Assembly: GCF_014534655.1 (NCBI RefSeq) | Contig: NZ_JACVVD010000003.1 | Location: 496,001-560,000 of the forward strand | Length of the DNA stretch: 64,000 nt | Source: Paenibacillus sedimenti | Lineage (GTDB): Bacteria; Bacillota; Bacilli; Paenibacillales; NBRC-103111 | Reading direction: 5' to 3' | Shown here: in pieces, positions 1 through 8,740 of the stretch | How the letters are laid out: every line of letters starts with the position of its first letter | Position numbering within the stretch: position 1 is the first letter of the stretch | Program-made: the position numbers and the translations under genes | Notes under the pieces: model-generated | What the model saw: only the letters and a program-made list of their open reading frames with translations | Told to the model about the DNA's origin: nothing | The model's database searches: none

Positions 1-105
1 CATCCTTGCTTTCACGCTATCAGCCGTATGATGATCCAACTCGCCTTTCAATCTAACAATCAGCGCTCTTCGGCCTTGCTCGAATTCAATTTGCAGGCTC
101 AACAT
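1..105 (-). CDS. spoIIAA: Anti-sigma F factor antagonist SpoIIAA, N-terminal part
   Basis: Only the first 35 codons lie in the window. The peptide begins MLSLQIEFEQ and contains the GELDHHTA stretch typical of SpoIIAA (STAS domain), the protein that frees sigma-F from SpoIIAB when dephosphorylated in the forespore. The ATG at 105 is preceded by a good ribosome site (AAGGAGTGAAC). It lies directly downstream of dacF, as in Bacillus, where dacF-spoIIAA-spoIIAB-sigF form one locus. The rest of the gene is off the left edge. Confidence 0.9.
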   Translation of the reverse strand, partial: MLSLQIEFEQGRRALIVRLKGELDHHTADSVKARM

Positions 106-229
106 GTTCACTCCTTCCCAGTCATGAAAACTAGATTTCTACAGGGAAGATGGAATTTCCTGCCACACGACAAAACTAGAAGAAAAGCGCTAAAACTAGA
201 AGAAAAGCGAGTTCATTCGGGAATCCTCC
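106..229 (-). promoter_or_regulatory. spoIIAA upstream region with tandem 18-bp repeat and possible sigma-H promoter
   Basis: This 124-bp gap between dacF and spoIIAA should hold the sigma-H promoter that drives spoIIA in Bacillus. An 18-bp direct repeat (AAAACTAGAAGAAAAGCG on the plus strand) occurs at 172-189 and 192-209, a 20-bp period. On the minus strand AGGAAAT is followed 11 bp later by a GTAGAAAT box, which resembles a sigma-H promoter, but the -10 box is imperfect. The repeat is seen directly; the promoter is inferred. Confidence 0.4.
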
Positions 230-1408
230 CTATGAATCGGTATGGAACAAATTCGAGGTCGTCCGTTTAAACAGTTTCCACCATGAAGCCTTGTTCACGG
301 CTACCGGGGACTCTAAAGGGTACTCGGCAAGTACGGCGTCGCCATTGTACACAACAATTTTGCCAATCGACTGCCCTAAAGCAACCGGTGCTTTGAGATT
401 CGGATCCACTTGCAGTTCATGTCGAATATTTTGAGTGGCCTCGCCTTTTTTCATCAGAATGCTGTAATTTTGCTTAGCAACCAGCGGAACTGTCGAAACT
501 TCACCTTTGTTAATCGTAAAACTGCCCAGACTGTCACCGGATTTAAACAACGGGTAATTCGAATATTGAGCAAAGGCGAAATCGAACAGTTTGCTCACTT
601 CCGCATTGCGTGTTTTTGTATTAGGTTCCCCGAGCACAACTGCGATAACGCGAAGATTCTCCCGCTTCGCCGTAGCTGCTAAACAGAACTTAGCCTCACT
701 GGTATAACCGGTTTTCAATCCGTCAGCACCACTGTAGAATCGTACCAGCTTATTCGTATTGACAAGCCAGAAAGGGTTTGCTGTATCTTTACGCAAATAA
801 TCTTGATATACGCCTGTAAATTTCGTAATTTCCTCATGCTTGAGCAGTTCTCGGGACATGATGGCGATATCACTCGCTGTCGTATAATGATTGTCCACAG
901 GCAATCCGTTAGAGTTCGAAAAATGTGTATTTTTCATCCCTAGCTGCTGGGCGCGTTCATTCATCATGTGTACGAAATTTTCTTCCGAGCCGGCTATTTT
1001 CTCAGCCATCGCGACCGAAGCATCGTTACCCGATGCCATTGCGATACCTTTAAGCATTTCTTGTACAGTCATTTCTTCTCCTGGTTCAAGGAAAATTTGT
1101 GACCCGCCCATGGAAGCCGCGTATTCGCTCGCCCGTACTTTCTCATCCATCTTGATTTTCCCTTGATCGATCGCTTCCATAATGAGCAGCATCGTCATGA
1201 TTTTAGTTATACTGGCCGGCGGCAGTTTAGCATCCTTATTCTTGTCTACGATCACAGTGCCCGTGTCCGCATCCATCAATACGGCGGATTGTGCGTTAGG
1301 CGTCAGATCCACCGATTGGGTTTTCTTCTCTTCGGCAAAAACTGCAGGCATTAAGAGCAGCATGCATAACAGTAAACAAATTAGACTGATAAACCCTTTT
1401 TTTAGCAT
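230..1408 (-). CDS. dacF: D-alanyl-D-alanine carboxypeptidase (sporulation PBP, DacF type)
   Basis: A serine-type DD-carboxypeptidase (peptidase S11) that trims peptidoglycan stem peptides; DacF acts in spore peptidoglycan formation. All three penicillin-binding motifs are present in order: SITK (with the nucleophilic Ser), SGN, and KTG in DGLKTGYT. A hydrophobic signal peptide begins MLKKGFISLICLLL and ends near VFAEE. The ATG at 1408 is chosen because AGGAGG lies upstream; a longer frame reaching 1486 runs through a repeat and lacks a site. The gene sits directly before spoIIAA. Its leader carries one copy of the hairpin-Shine-Dalgarno repeat (1421-1460). The family assignment is firm; the DacF identity rests on the neighbour. 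Confidence 0.9.
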   Translation of the reverse strand: MLKKGFISLICLLLCMLLLMPAVFAEEKKTQSVDLTPNAQSAVLMDADTGTVIVDKNKDAKLPPASITKIMTMLLIMEAIDQGKIKMDEKVRASEYAASMGGSQIFLEPGEEMTVQEMLKGIAMASGNDASVAMAEKIAGSEENFVHMMNERAQQLGMKNTHFSNSNGLPVDNHYTTASDIAIMSRELLKHEEITKFTGVYQDYLRKDTANPFWLVNTNKLVRFYSGADGLKTGYTSEAKFCLAATAKRENLRVIAVVLGEPNTKTRNAEVSKLFDFAFAQYSNYPLFKSGDSLGSFTINKGEVSTVPLVAKQNYSILMKKGEATQNIRHELQVDPNLKAPVALGQSIGKIVVYNGDAVLAEYPLESPVAVNKASWWKLFKRTTSNLFHTDS

Positions 1409-1420
1409 AGCGATTCTACC

Positions 1421-1460
1421 CCTCCTGAGAGTTTTGCGCCAGCAAACTGGCTCCGTAAGC
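1421..1460 (-). repeat. Hairpin-Shine-Dalgarno element, copy at dacF
   Basis: On the minus strand GCTTACGGAGCC is followed by a stem AGTTTGC / GCAAAACT with a TGGC loop, then CTC and AGGAGG. The last part is the dacF ribosome site. One base is bulged in this copy. It belongs to the dispersed family described in the findings. Confidence 0.8.
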
Positions 1461-1555
1461 GTGAACTGATCTATGAAGCAAAGCACTAGACTTGCATCGA
1501 GAATTACTGCTAATCAGTGTTGACGGTTTCTCCGCAAAATATTCCAATCATGGGA

Positions 1556-1590
1556 AAATAAAAAAGCACTTTCCTTAATTGGAAAGTGCC
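1556..1590 (-). terminator. Rho-independent terminator after pdp
   Basis: On the minus strand the stem GGCACTTTCC / GGAAAGTGC with an AATTAA loop is followed by TTTTTTATTTT. It lies just past the pdp stop codon and separates pdp from dacF. Confidence 0.85.
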
Positions 1591-1606
1591 TGACTTTTAC
1601 TCTATT

Positions 1607-2908
1607 TTAGACGATAACGTCGTAAATCAATTGCACATCCGCAGGCTTCGTACTCTCGATACGGTAAGCCTCATGGATCATCGCTTCAACTTCCGCCACG
1701 TCTTGGCGATTGGCATGCATCGTGCAGATGGACTCGCCTGCCTTTACGATATCGCCGATCTTCTTGTTCAATGTCAGCCCGACTGCATAGTCAATCTGAT
1801 CTTCCTTCTTCGCTCTACCTGCACCCAAGAGCATGGCCGCGATCCCGATTTGCTCCGCATCGATTTGGTTGACAAAACCGTCTTTTGCGGCTATCACATC
1901 GAAATGATATTGGGCAGTCGGCAGCAGCTCCGGATGATCCACAACATTCGGATCTCCGCCTTGACTAGCGACGAAACGCTTGAATGTCTCCAGGGCCTTA
2001 CCATTTGCCACGATATCCCGAATGGCCGCTTGCGCTTCCTCAAAGGTTTCAAATACTTTGCCAAGAATGGACATATAGGAGGCAACAGATACAGCTACTT
2101 CGGTCAGCTCCTTATCACCTGTGCCCCTCAGCACTTCGATCGATTCACGGATCTCGTTGGCATTCCCGATCTCGCGGCCTAGCGGCTGCTCCATATCGGT
2201 TATCATCGCAATCGTGTTGCGGTTCAAGCTCTGGCCAATGTTTACCATCGTACGCGCAAGCACTCTCGCGTCATCGACGGTTTTCATGAAGGCGCCGGAA
2301 CCGATCTTCACATCAAGGACAATTGCATCGGCGCCGGAGGCGATTTTTTTGCTCATGATCGAACTGGCGATCAGCGGAATGGAGTCTACCGTAGCGGTCA
2401 CATCACGGAGTGCGTACATTTTCTTGTCTGCCGGAGCCAAGTTTCCGCTTTGACCGACGATGGCAATTTTGTTCGCGTTAACCGCTTCAAAGAAAGCTTC
2501 TTTGGTCAACTCAATCTGGAAGCCAGGGATTGATTCAAGCTTATCGACCGTTCCACCCGTATGCCCAAGACCACGGCCAGACATTTTGGCGACGGGGATT
2601 CCCAATGAAGCCACGATGGGTCCTACGATCAAACTGATTTTGTCACCTACGCCACCGGTTGAGTGTTTGTCAACTTTCACACCGGAGATCGCGGAAAGGT
2701 CGATCATTTCTCCCGATCCTGCCATCGCGAGCGTCAAGGAGGAAATTTCTTCTCCCGTCATCCCGTTGAAGTAAATAGCCATCAGCAGTGCCGACATTTG
2801 ATAATCGGGAATATCCCCGCGGGTATAACCACCTACAATAAATTGAATTTCTTGTTCGTTCAGCGCCTCGCCGGATCGCTTTTTATGTATCAAATCCACC
2901 ATTCTCAT
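1607..2908 (-). CDS. pdp: Pyrimidine-nucleoside phosphorylase
   Basis: Phosphorolysis of uridine, thymidine and deoxyuridine to base plus (deoxy)ribose-1-phosphate. At 433 aa it has the usual length for the thymidine/pyrimidine phosphorylase family. The family signature [20 protein letters not shown] is present near residues 110-130, and the phosphate-binding [10 protein letters not shown] precedes it. The start at 2908 has GGAGGAAGTAACA before it. Drm and two purine nucleoside phosphorylases lie just upstream, so the region encodes nucleoside salvage, though pdp is separated from them by two unrelated genes and has its own terminator. Confidence 0.93.
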   Translation of the reverse strand: MRMVDLIHKKRSGEALNEQEIQFIVGGYTRGDIPDYQMSALLMAIYFNGMTGEEISSLTLAMAGSGEMIDLSAISGVKVDKHSTGGVGDKISLIVGPIVASLGIPVAKMSGRGLGHTGGTVDKLESIPGFQIELTKEAFFEAVNANKIAIVGQSGNLAPADKKMYALRDVTATVDSIPLIASSIMSKKIASGADAIVLDVKIGSGAFMKTVDDARVLARTMVNIGQSLNRNTIAMITDMEQPLGREIGNANEIRESIEVLRGTGDKELTEVAVSVASYMSILGKVFETFEEAQAAIRDIVANGKALETFKRFVASQGGDPNVVDHPELLPTAQYHFDVIAAKDGFVNQIDAEQIGIAAMLLGAGRAKKEDQIDYAVGLTLNKKIGDIVKAGESICTMHANRQDVAEVEAMIHEAYRIESTKPADVQLIYDVIV

Positions 2909-2937
2909 TGTTACTTCCTCCTTGTAGCATAAAATCG

Positions 2938-2966
2938 AAAAAAGGGAGCTGCATAAGCCCCCTTTG
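2938..2966 (-). terminator. Terminator after the cupredoxin gene
   Basis: Minus-strand stem GGGGGCT / AGCTCCC (one G-T pair) followed by TTTTTT, 12 bp past the cupredoxin stop and before pdp. Confidence 0.75.
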
Positions 2967-2977
2967 TTAATTATATT

Positions 2978-3361
2978 CTATTGTACGACCAATTTCGACT
3001 TCATTTTGGCATGCCCTTCACCGCAAGGAAGTGAACAAATAATTTCATAAGTACCCGGTTTATCAAATGTTACTTGCGCGGAAGGATTATCTTTGCTCAA
3101 TTTGATATCCAGGCCAATAATTTCAATGGCATGAACGCCTTCTTTTAAGGACATGGATACTTTTGTCGGTTCACCGCTCTTAACCGTATAATCCGCGCTA
3201 TCAAACTGCCAGTTTGAAGCTGCGATTTTTAATTGTTGACCTTTGTTAGCGGCAGCTTCTGCTTCCTTCGCCACTTGGCGATCGGAAATATCTTGAAAGA
3301 GGACTCCCAGCCCCAGTGCGCCCGCAAGTATAAATAACACAAAGAAAATCCACTTTTGCAT
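2978..3361 (-). CDS. Membrane-anchored cupredoxin with CuA-like site
   Basis: A 127-aa protein with one N-terminal membrane helix (WIFFVLFILAGALGLGVLF) and a beta-rich domain ending in CSLPCGEGHAKM. This resembles the CuA motif of cytochrome c oxidase subunit II (Cys-x3-Cys-x3-His-x2-Met), and an upstream His in GVHAIEI could be the remaining ligand. It is much shorter than subunit II and has no second membrane helix. It probably carries copper outside the membrane, in electron transfer or copper handling. The start at 3361 has GAGGGGGATATGC before it; an in-frame ATG at 3376 lacks a site. The gene is monocistronic. Its precise partner is unknown. Confidence 0.75.
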   Translation of the reverse strand: MQKWIFFVLFILAGALGLGVLFQDISDRQVAKEAEAAANKGQQLKIAASNWQFDSADYTVKSGEPTKVSMSLKEGVHAIEIIGLDIKLSKDNPSAQVTFDKPGTYEIICSLPCGEGHAKMKSKLVVQ

Positions 3362-3542
3362 GCATATCCCCCTCATAATGTGTTCACTTCATCTATTTTA
3401 CCTAACAAGACCAGACAATCCCATACATGATTGATGGCAAAACATTGAAGATTTTGTGACAAAGATGTGAACATCTTAATCGTGAAAACATCCCCCTTCC
3501 GGAGGATATTACTTAATTTACTATTGCCTATTTCTTAACAAT

Positions 3543-3977
3543 TTACACACCGTTCAATCTCTCGCGAATCTGGAACCCGCCTACAGCGCTAACCGCTTTT
3601 TCTCTACGGACTTGAATCGGTCGCTCCTTGGCATGCAATTCTCGAATATCTTTATTTAATCGAGCTATGCAATCCGTGCACAGCTTGTGCTTCCGAATCG
3701 GCCGTGCGCAGCTGGCGCAAGCATAATGCAAATTCGGATAATCCGAGAGCAGCAATTTGCCTTCTTTCATCCATGTGGTTAACTGCTCTTTCGTCACACC
3801 GGTTGCGGCAGAGACTTCTTCACAGGAAGAACGATGGTTTTTTCGCAAATAATCTAGGCAACTATTGAGCAAGAAATCCAAATCACGGCTGCAATCCGCG
3901 CATTGATTTCTTAATTTTTTTTGAAAAACCTTCCCGCAGAGCGGGCAATTGGCAACTGACAATTGAGAGATGGTCAT
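3543..3977 (-). CDS. YvyF-like (TIGR03826) flagellar-operon family protein
   Basis: This 144-aa protein starts with a zinc-ribbon-like CPLCGKVF followed by a second CxxC (CADC). A helix-turn-helix-like segment follows (EEVSAATGVTKEQLTTWMKEGKL), then another cysteine pair set (CASCARP, CTDC). The layout matches the YvyF/TIGR03826 family normally encoded beside flgM in flagellar operons. Here no flagellar gene is near, so it may be a stand-alone paralogue. Function is not known beyond the family link; a DNA-binding or regulatory role is inferred from the helix-turn-helix. Confidence 0.7.
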   Translation of the reverse strand: MTISQLSVANCPLCGKVFQKKLRNQCADCSRDLDFLLNSCLDYLRKNHRSSCEEVSAATGVTKEQLTTWMKEGKLLLSDYPNLHYACASCARPIRKHKLCTDCIARLNKDIRELHAKERPIQVRREKAVSAVGGFQIRERLNGV

Positions 3978-4185
3978 GCTCCATCACGTCCTTGTTTTGA
4001 AGATATAGTTCTAATTGACTATATTGTAGCATGGCCAAGCTCTCAATCATAGGTCTTAAGTTACTTAAATTTTCATGAGAAAACCTTTATCGAGGCCATT
4101 CAATGATGTGCGACCGTGTTTAACAAGGAGAGACTTTGGTCTCCGACCAAAGATCCCTATATTCGGTTTTATCGCCAATAAGAAA

Positions 4186-4203
4186 ACGGTTTTCGGGAAC
4201 CGA
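4186..4203 (-). terminator. Possible terminator after the first purine nucleoside phosphorylase
   Basis: Short minus-strand stem CGGTT / AACCG followed by TTTTCTT, about 45 bp past the stop of the gene at 4248-5102. The rest of the 270-bp gap (3978-4247) holds another hairpin, ACTTTGGTC/GACCAAAG, near 4133-4153. Confidence 0.4.
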
Positions 4204-4247
4204 AATTTTATACTTATGTGGTAAAGAGATATGCACTAGAGCGCGTA

Positions 4248-5102
4248 TTAACCTACGTTTACTTCGCGGACAAAAGCTTTGACAAGCGCGATGAACTTCG
4301 GCTTTGTACGATTTGCCACAGCTACGACTTGCTCATGGGTTAACGGCTCCAGCTCTTCCCCGATCGCCATATCGGTGATACAGGAGATGCCCAGCACCTT
4401 AAGGCCTGTATGACGCGCAGCAATGACCTCACCCACAGTGGACATGCCGATCGCATCGCCCCCGATGCGAGCAAGCATCGTAAGTTCCGCCGGTGTACAA
4501 TAAGTTGGACCGGTAATGCCTGCATAGACGCCTTCTTGAAGCTTCAACGGCTCGCCGTCTTCGCCCACTACGCTTTGTGCGAGCTTGTGAGCAAGCTGAC
4601 GGTATTCACGGTTGTAGGCTTCGGACATATCCGGGAAACGGACACCGAGGTCACTATGGTTCGGTCCGATTAGCGGATTGTCCCCCGTCATGTTGAGGTG
4701 ATCGCTGATGACCATCAGATCGCCGGCTTTGAAATCGCGGTTCATCCCGCCGGCCGCGTTTGTCATAACGACGGTTTGAACACCGATCGCTTTCATCACA
4801 TAAACAGGGAAAACAACTTTTTTCATCGAGTAGCCTTCATAATAATGAAAACGTCCCTGCATGACGATAACTTGTTTGCCTTCCAATGTACCGGCAACAA
4901 AACGGCCCTCATGACCCTCTACGGTCGAGATAGGAAAATGAGGCACTTCACTATAATCGATAGCAATCGGATTTTGAACCTGGTTCGCCATGTCGCCGAG
5001 GCCGGAACCTAAAACCAAGCCGATAACTGGCTTTACATCGCCCAGACGTCCTTGGATGTAGCTTGCTGCTTCTTTAATCTTTTCTATGTATGTCAATTCC
5101 AT
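4248..5102 (-). CDS. Purine-nucleoside phosphorylase (trimeric class), copy A
   Basis: Cleaves inosine/guanosine-type nucleosides with phosphate to free base and ribose-1-phosphate. Family marks: GLVLGSGLG (phosphate loop), VEGHEGRFV, TNAAGGMN, GPTYCTPAE and IGMSTVGEV. Length 284 aa. The start has AAAAGGAGAACCGAC before it. It follows a close paralogue (5137-5964) by 34 bp, and drm lies upstream, so drm-PNP-PNP read as one operon. The insertion GEDGEPL before KLQEGVY distinguishes it from copy B. Bacillus has a single pupG at this place. Confidence 0.93.
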   Translation of the reverse strand: MELTYIEKIKEAASYIQGRLGDVKPVIGLVLGSGLGDMANQVQNPIAIDYSEVPHFPISTVEGHEGRFVAGTLEGKQVIVMQGRFHYYEGYSMKKVVFPVYVMKAIGVQTVVMTNAAGGMNRDFKAGDLMVISDHLNMTGDNPLIGPNHSDLGVRFPDMSEAYNREYRQLAHKLAQSVVGEDGEPLKLQEGVYAGITGPTYCTPAELTMLARIGGDAIGMSTVGEVIAARHTGLKVLGISCITDMAIGEELEPLTHEQVVAVANRTKPKFIALVKAFVREVNVG

Positions 5103-5136
5103 GTCGGTTCTCCTTTTGATTTCGAATGCTTATTTG

Positions 5137-5964
5137 TTAGAGAGCTTTAATGATGCCCAAAACTAATTTGAGGAATTTGGGTTTTACTTTCTCCGTCGTC
5201 TCCATCACTTCGTCATGGGAAAGCGGTTGATCCAAAATACCGGATGCCATGTTCGAAATACAGGAGAAACCGAGCACATCGATACCTGCATGGCGAGCCA
5301 CGATAACTTCCGGTACTGTCGACATCCCTACTGCATCACCGCCAAGTGTTCGGAACATGCGAATTTCAGCCGGCGTCTCATAGTTAGGACCGAGAAGACC
5401 GACATATACACCTTCTTGAAGCTTAAAGTTTTGGGAAGCAGCCACATCATGCGCAAGCTTGCGTAATCGTTTGCTGTAAGCCTCCGACATATCCGGGAAG
5501 CGAACGCCCAGCGCATTATCGTTAGGTCCGATAAGCGGATTGCGATTCGTGAGGTTAAGGTGGTCGCTGATGACCATCAAGTCACCTACTTGATACGACG
5601 TATTGATGCCGCCGGCCGCGTTCGTCACGATAAGCGTCTGAACACCGAGCTCTTTCATCACCCGGACAGGGAACGAAACCGTATCCGCACCGTAGCCTTC
5701 ATAAGCATGGAAACGTCCTTTCATGACAAGCACTGGTTTGCCTTGAATGGTTCCTACAACTAATTCCCCTGCATGGCCTTCGACGGTGGACACCGGGAAA
5801 TGTGGAATTTTTGAATAATCCACTACAATGGGCTGTTCGATTAAATCGGCAAGCACACCCAGACCTGAGCCGAGAATTAACCCGATTTGCGGCTGAATGC
5901 CGGTTTCTTTTCTAATAAAAGCAGCTGCTTCTTGAATTTTTTGAATGACGGTCGTTTCGGACAT
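5137..5964 (-). CDS. Purine-nucleoside phosphorylase (trimeric class), copy B
   Basis: A 275-aa paralogue of the gene just downstream, with the same motifs in order: GLILGSGLG, VEGHAGELV, TNAAGGINTSYQVGDLMVISDHLN region, GPNYETPAE, GMSTVPEV. The two differ in the purine pocket: GPNYETPAE here against GPTYCTPAE in copy A. The Glu in this position is the usual purine-binding residue of the class, so copy A, with Cys there, may differ in specificity (inference). The start at 5964 has AAGGAGGCCACTGAAC. It sits 30 bp after drm. Confidence 0.93.
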   Translation of the reverse strand: MSETTVIQKIQEAAAFIRKETGIQPQIGLILGSGLGVLADLIEQPIVVDYSKIPHFPVSTVEGHAGELVVGTIQGKPVLVMKGRFHAYEGYGADTVSFPVRVMKELGVQTLIVTNAAGGINTSYQVGDLMVISDHLNLTNRNPLIGPNDNALGVRFPDMSEAYSKRLRKLAHDVAASQNFKLQEGVYVGLLGPNYETPAEIRMFRTLGGDAVGMSTVPEVIVARHAGIDVLGFSCISNMASGILDQPLSHDEVMETTEKVKPKFLKLVLGIIKAL

Positions 5965-5994
5965 GTTCAGTGGCCTCCTTAGAATAATTGATAT

Positions 5995-7170
5995 TTATTT
6001 TAAAAGATTCAAGAAACTCTCGCCGTTTCCTGTCGCTGCCACCCCAAAGTTCTCGGCAATGGTAGCACCCAGATCGGCGAATGTTGGACGGATACCGATC
6101 GAGGCGGGCACCTGAAGGCTTGGACTGTAGATCAAAATCGGCACATATTCACGGGTATGATCCGTGCCTGCGTGAATCGGGTCGTTCCCATGATCCGCCG
6201 TGAGAATAAGCAAATCGTTTGGACCAATGACCGCCTTGAGCTGTGGAATATAAGCGTCGAATTCCTCTAACGCTCTGCCGTATCCTTCCGGGTCGCGCCT
6301 GTGACCGTACAAGGAATCGAAATCGACGAGATTCGTAAACGCCAAGCCCTTGAATGAAGTACCCAGCGTATCAATCGTTTTATGAATGCCATCCAAGTTG
6401 CTTTTGGTCGATGTCGCTTTCGTTACGCCTTCACCATCGAAAATATCATTAATTTTGCCGATTGCAATGACATCTAGTCCTGCATCCTTCAGATGGTTCA
6501 TAACCGTAGGCGCAGGAGGTTTAACGGCATAGTCGTGCCGATTAGGCGTACGTTTGAATTGTCCCGGCTTGCCAACGTAAGGTCTTGCAATAACACGCCC
6601 AACGGCAAACTCCTCGGACAGCGTCAGTCGTCTGGCAATCTCGCAGGCGCGGTAAAGCTCGTCAAGCGGAATGATTTCCTCATGCGCGGCTAATTGAAAA
6701 ACGCTGTCAGCCGACGTATAAACGATCCAAGCGCCCGTTTTCATTTGTTCTTCGCCCAGCTCATCCAAAATATCGGTTCCGGAAGCCGGCTTGTTGCCAA
6801 TAACTTTACGACCGGTCTCCTCTTCAAATTGACGGATCAATTTCTCAGGAAAGCCGTCCGGATATACATTGAAAGGAATGGTTACGTTAAGCCCCATCAG
6901 CTCCCAATGGCCGGTCATCGTATCTTTGCCGACGGAAACCTCCGCCATTTTACCGTTATAACCTTCCGGCTTTTCGGCAGCCGGAATTCCTTTTAATTCG
7001 GCAATGTTGCCTAATCCTAATTGCTGCATATTCGGCAGCGAGAAATCTTTTACCTTCTCAGCTATGTGTCCTAGCGTATGTGAGCCCACATCACCAAACT
7101 GCTCTGCATCCGGCAATTCGCCGATGCCAACGCTATCAAGTACGATTACGCAAATCCGTTCGAAGCGCAC
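5995..7170 (-). CDS. drm: Phosphopentomutase
   Basis: Interconverts (deoxy)ribose-1-phosphate and 5-phosphate, feeding nucleoside sugars into central metabolism. The 391-aa protein begins [20 protein letters not shown], the metal-binding N terminus of DeoB/Drm, and ends with the alkaline-phosphatase-like LTADHGNDP and [10 protein letters not shown]. It starts with GTG at 7170 behind GGAGGGACATAA. It is first in the drm-PNP-PNP group and lies downstream of xerD, as in Bacillus. Confidence 0.95.
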   Translation of the reverse strand: MRFERICVIVLDSVGIGELPDAEQFGDVGSHTLGHIAEKVKDFSLPNMQQLGLGNIAELKGIPAAEKPEGYNGKMAEVSVGKDTMTGHWELMGLNVTIPFNVYPDGFPEKLIRQFEEETGRKVIGNKPASGTDILDELGEEQMKTGAWIVYTSADSVFQLAAHEEIIPLDELYRACEIARRLTLSEEFAVGRVIARPYVGKPGQFKRTPNRHDYAVKPPAPTVMNHLKDAGLDVIAIGKINDIFDGEGVTKATSTKSNLDGIHKTIDTLGTSFKGLAFTNLVDFDSLYGHRRDPEGYGRALEEFDAYIPQLKAVIGPNDLLILTADHGNDPIHAGTDHTREYVPILIYSPSLQVPASIGIRPTFADLGATIAENFGVAATGNGESFLNLLK

Positions 7171-7280
7171 TTATGTCCCTCCAAATCAATTGCTAGTTTT
7201 AACCACCCTTTATTATCTCATTTCCGCTCTACGAATGCAAAACAGCGACACCTCCTACGGGAGAATGCCGCTGTAACGTA

Positions 7281-8180
7281 TTACATATTTGCGCGAGGAT
7301 GCGCCCGATTGTATACTTCCTTCATTTTGAGCTTCGTCACCTGAATATACATTTGCGTTGTGGAAATGTCGGAGTGCCCGAGCATCTCTTGCACTGATCT
7401 GAGATCAGCTCCGTTTTCAATCAGATGCGCGGCAAAAGAATGACGAAGTGTATGCGGTGTAATATCTTTTTGTATGTTCACTTCCAGCGCATACCGTTTT
7501 AAAATTTTCCAAAATCCCTGCCTTGTCATGCGAGTGCCAAGATGTCCAATGAACAGTGCTCCTTCGTCAGCAACCTTTTTCAGCAGCTTAGATCGGTACT
7601 TGGTTAAGTATGACTCCAAACAGCGAACCGACATCGATCCGATTGGAATGTTTCGTTCTTTATCCGCTTTGCCGATACAACGAATGAAGCCCATATCCAG
7701 ATTGACATCCGTGATATTTAAGGAAGTCAACTCCGAAACTCGAATTCCAGTCGCGTAGAGAAGTTCCAGCATTGCTTTATCTCTTGCTCCGCCAGCCGAT
7801 TCCGGTTGAGGGGCTTCCAGCAATGTCTCTACTTCTGCGATCGTCAGCACCTTAGGAGGTTTTTTCTCCAGTTTAGGCGTCTCCACCGTAATCGAAGGAT
7901 CAGATTCCAAGATGCGTTCGCGTATTAAATATTGATAGAGAGCACGGATGGATACCATCGTGCGGGACATTGTTGCCGAGGCGCGTCCCAAAAGCTTCAG
8001 CTTGGATAAATAGCCGGCAATATGCGTTTTCCCGGAATCTCTCCAAGCGGTTACTCCTTGTTGTTCCATATATGCCACAAACTGCTGCAAATCCCTTTCG
8101 TATGATTCCAGCGTATTTCTAGAAAGTCCACGTTCCACGGACAAAAATCGGATGAAGGATTGCAAATCCTTATTCATCAT
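7281..8180 (-). CDS. xerD: Site-specific tyrosine recombinase XerD
   Basis: Acts with XerC at dif to resolve chromosome dimers. A 299-aa phage-integrase-family protein with a SAM-like N-terminal domain (residues 1-90) and a catalytic C-terminal domain. Catalytic residues are visible: Arg in ATGIRVSEL, Lys in GKADKER, HTLRHSF (His, Arg), LGHSD (His) and the nucleophilic Tyr in QMYIQ. The start has GAAGGAGCATATCGGC. The position between yqzK/fur and drm matches Bacillus ripX/xerD, which supports housekeeping XerD rather than a mobile integrase. Confidence 0.95.
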   Translation of the reverse strand: MMNKDLQSFIRFLSVERGLSRNTLESYERDLQQFVAYMEQQGVTAWRDSGKTHIAGYLSKLKLLGRASATMSRTMVSIRALYQYLIRERILESDPSITVETPKLEKKPPKVLTIAEVETLLEAPQPESAGGARDKAMLELLYATGIRVSELTSLNITDVNLDMGFIRCIGKADKERNIPIGSMSVRCLESYLTKYRSKLLKKVADEGALFIGHLGTRMTRQGFWKILKRYALEVNIQKDITPHTLRHSFAAHLIENGADLRSVQEMLGHSDISTTQMYIQVTKLKMKEVYNRAHPRANM

Positions 8181-8260
8181 GCCGATATGCTCCTTCGCTA
8201 AATGCCTTGTATTTATAATTAAGCATTCAACGATTCCACCCTCAACTCCTTTTTTTTAGG

Positions 8261-8503
8261 TTATTCGCCGTACCAATAAAATAAGCGCAAGCGATCGCTC
8301 ATCGAGGCACCCGTGTCCTGAACCAAGGCATGCTGGTGCTGCTGAAACACTTTAACCGACTTGCCTGCGGGTGTCTTGTATTTATTCGTAGGCTGAATCC
8401 AACCGGTAAGCACAACCATAACCTGATAAAGCAAGATCGTAAGCGCCATAAAGAGCACGATGAAACGCAAGCGTGTCAACCATTTTCGATAAGAAAAAAT
8501 CAT
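8261..8503 (-). CDS. yqzK: YqzK family protein (DUF4227)
   Basis: An 80-aa protein with one N-terminal membrane helix (RFIVLFMALTILLYQVMVVL) and a short extracytoplasmic tail ending DRLRLFYWYGE. Its place between fur and xerD is that of Bacillus yqzK, of unknown function. The ATG at 8503 has AAGGGG upstream. The frame continues upstream to 8644 only by reading through the adjacent repeat element, so that extension is not taken as coding. Confidence 0.82.
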   Translation of the reverse strand: MIFSYRKWLTRLRFIVLFMALTILLYQVMVVLTGWIQPTNKYKTPAGKSVKVFQQHQHALVQDTGASMSDRLRLFYWYGE

Positions 8504-8535
8504 AGCCAGTCCCCTTTTCAAGGTTATAAATAAGT

Positions 8536-8702
8536 GTTTAAAAAGTCTGCTTTCAGAACCGAGAAGGTTGGATGAAATCCGGAGAAGGAGGAACGGAGCG
8601 TAGAGGGTTTCTACGTGAGTACCGGACTTCCCGGTTTCATTCAAGATTCGATGCCGAATTTGCTAAATATAATACTTCGTTATCAAAGTAGACTTTTTAA
8701 AC
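8536..8702. repeat. MITE-like element, short copy (downstream of ald)
   Basis: A 167-bp segment bounded by terminal inverted repeats: GTTTAAAAAGTCTGCTTT on the left and, read inward from the right, GTTTAAAAAGTCTACTTT. Positions 8536-8650 match the reverse complement of 10046-10156 almost base for base (shared AAGTCCGGTACTCACGTAG, CTACGCTCCGTTCCTCCTTC and ACCTTCTCGGTTCTGAAAGC). Compared with the other copy, about 85 bp of interior are missing. No transposase is present and no clear target duplication was seen. Confidence 0.8.
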
Positions 8703-8740
8703 TACCTATTTAGGGACAGGATATGATTGATGATAAGCAT

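Noticed and set aside
8504..8644. N-terminal extension of yqzK
   Set aside because: It is the reading frame of the repeat element; the ATG at 8503 has a ribosome site and gives the family's normal length.
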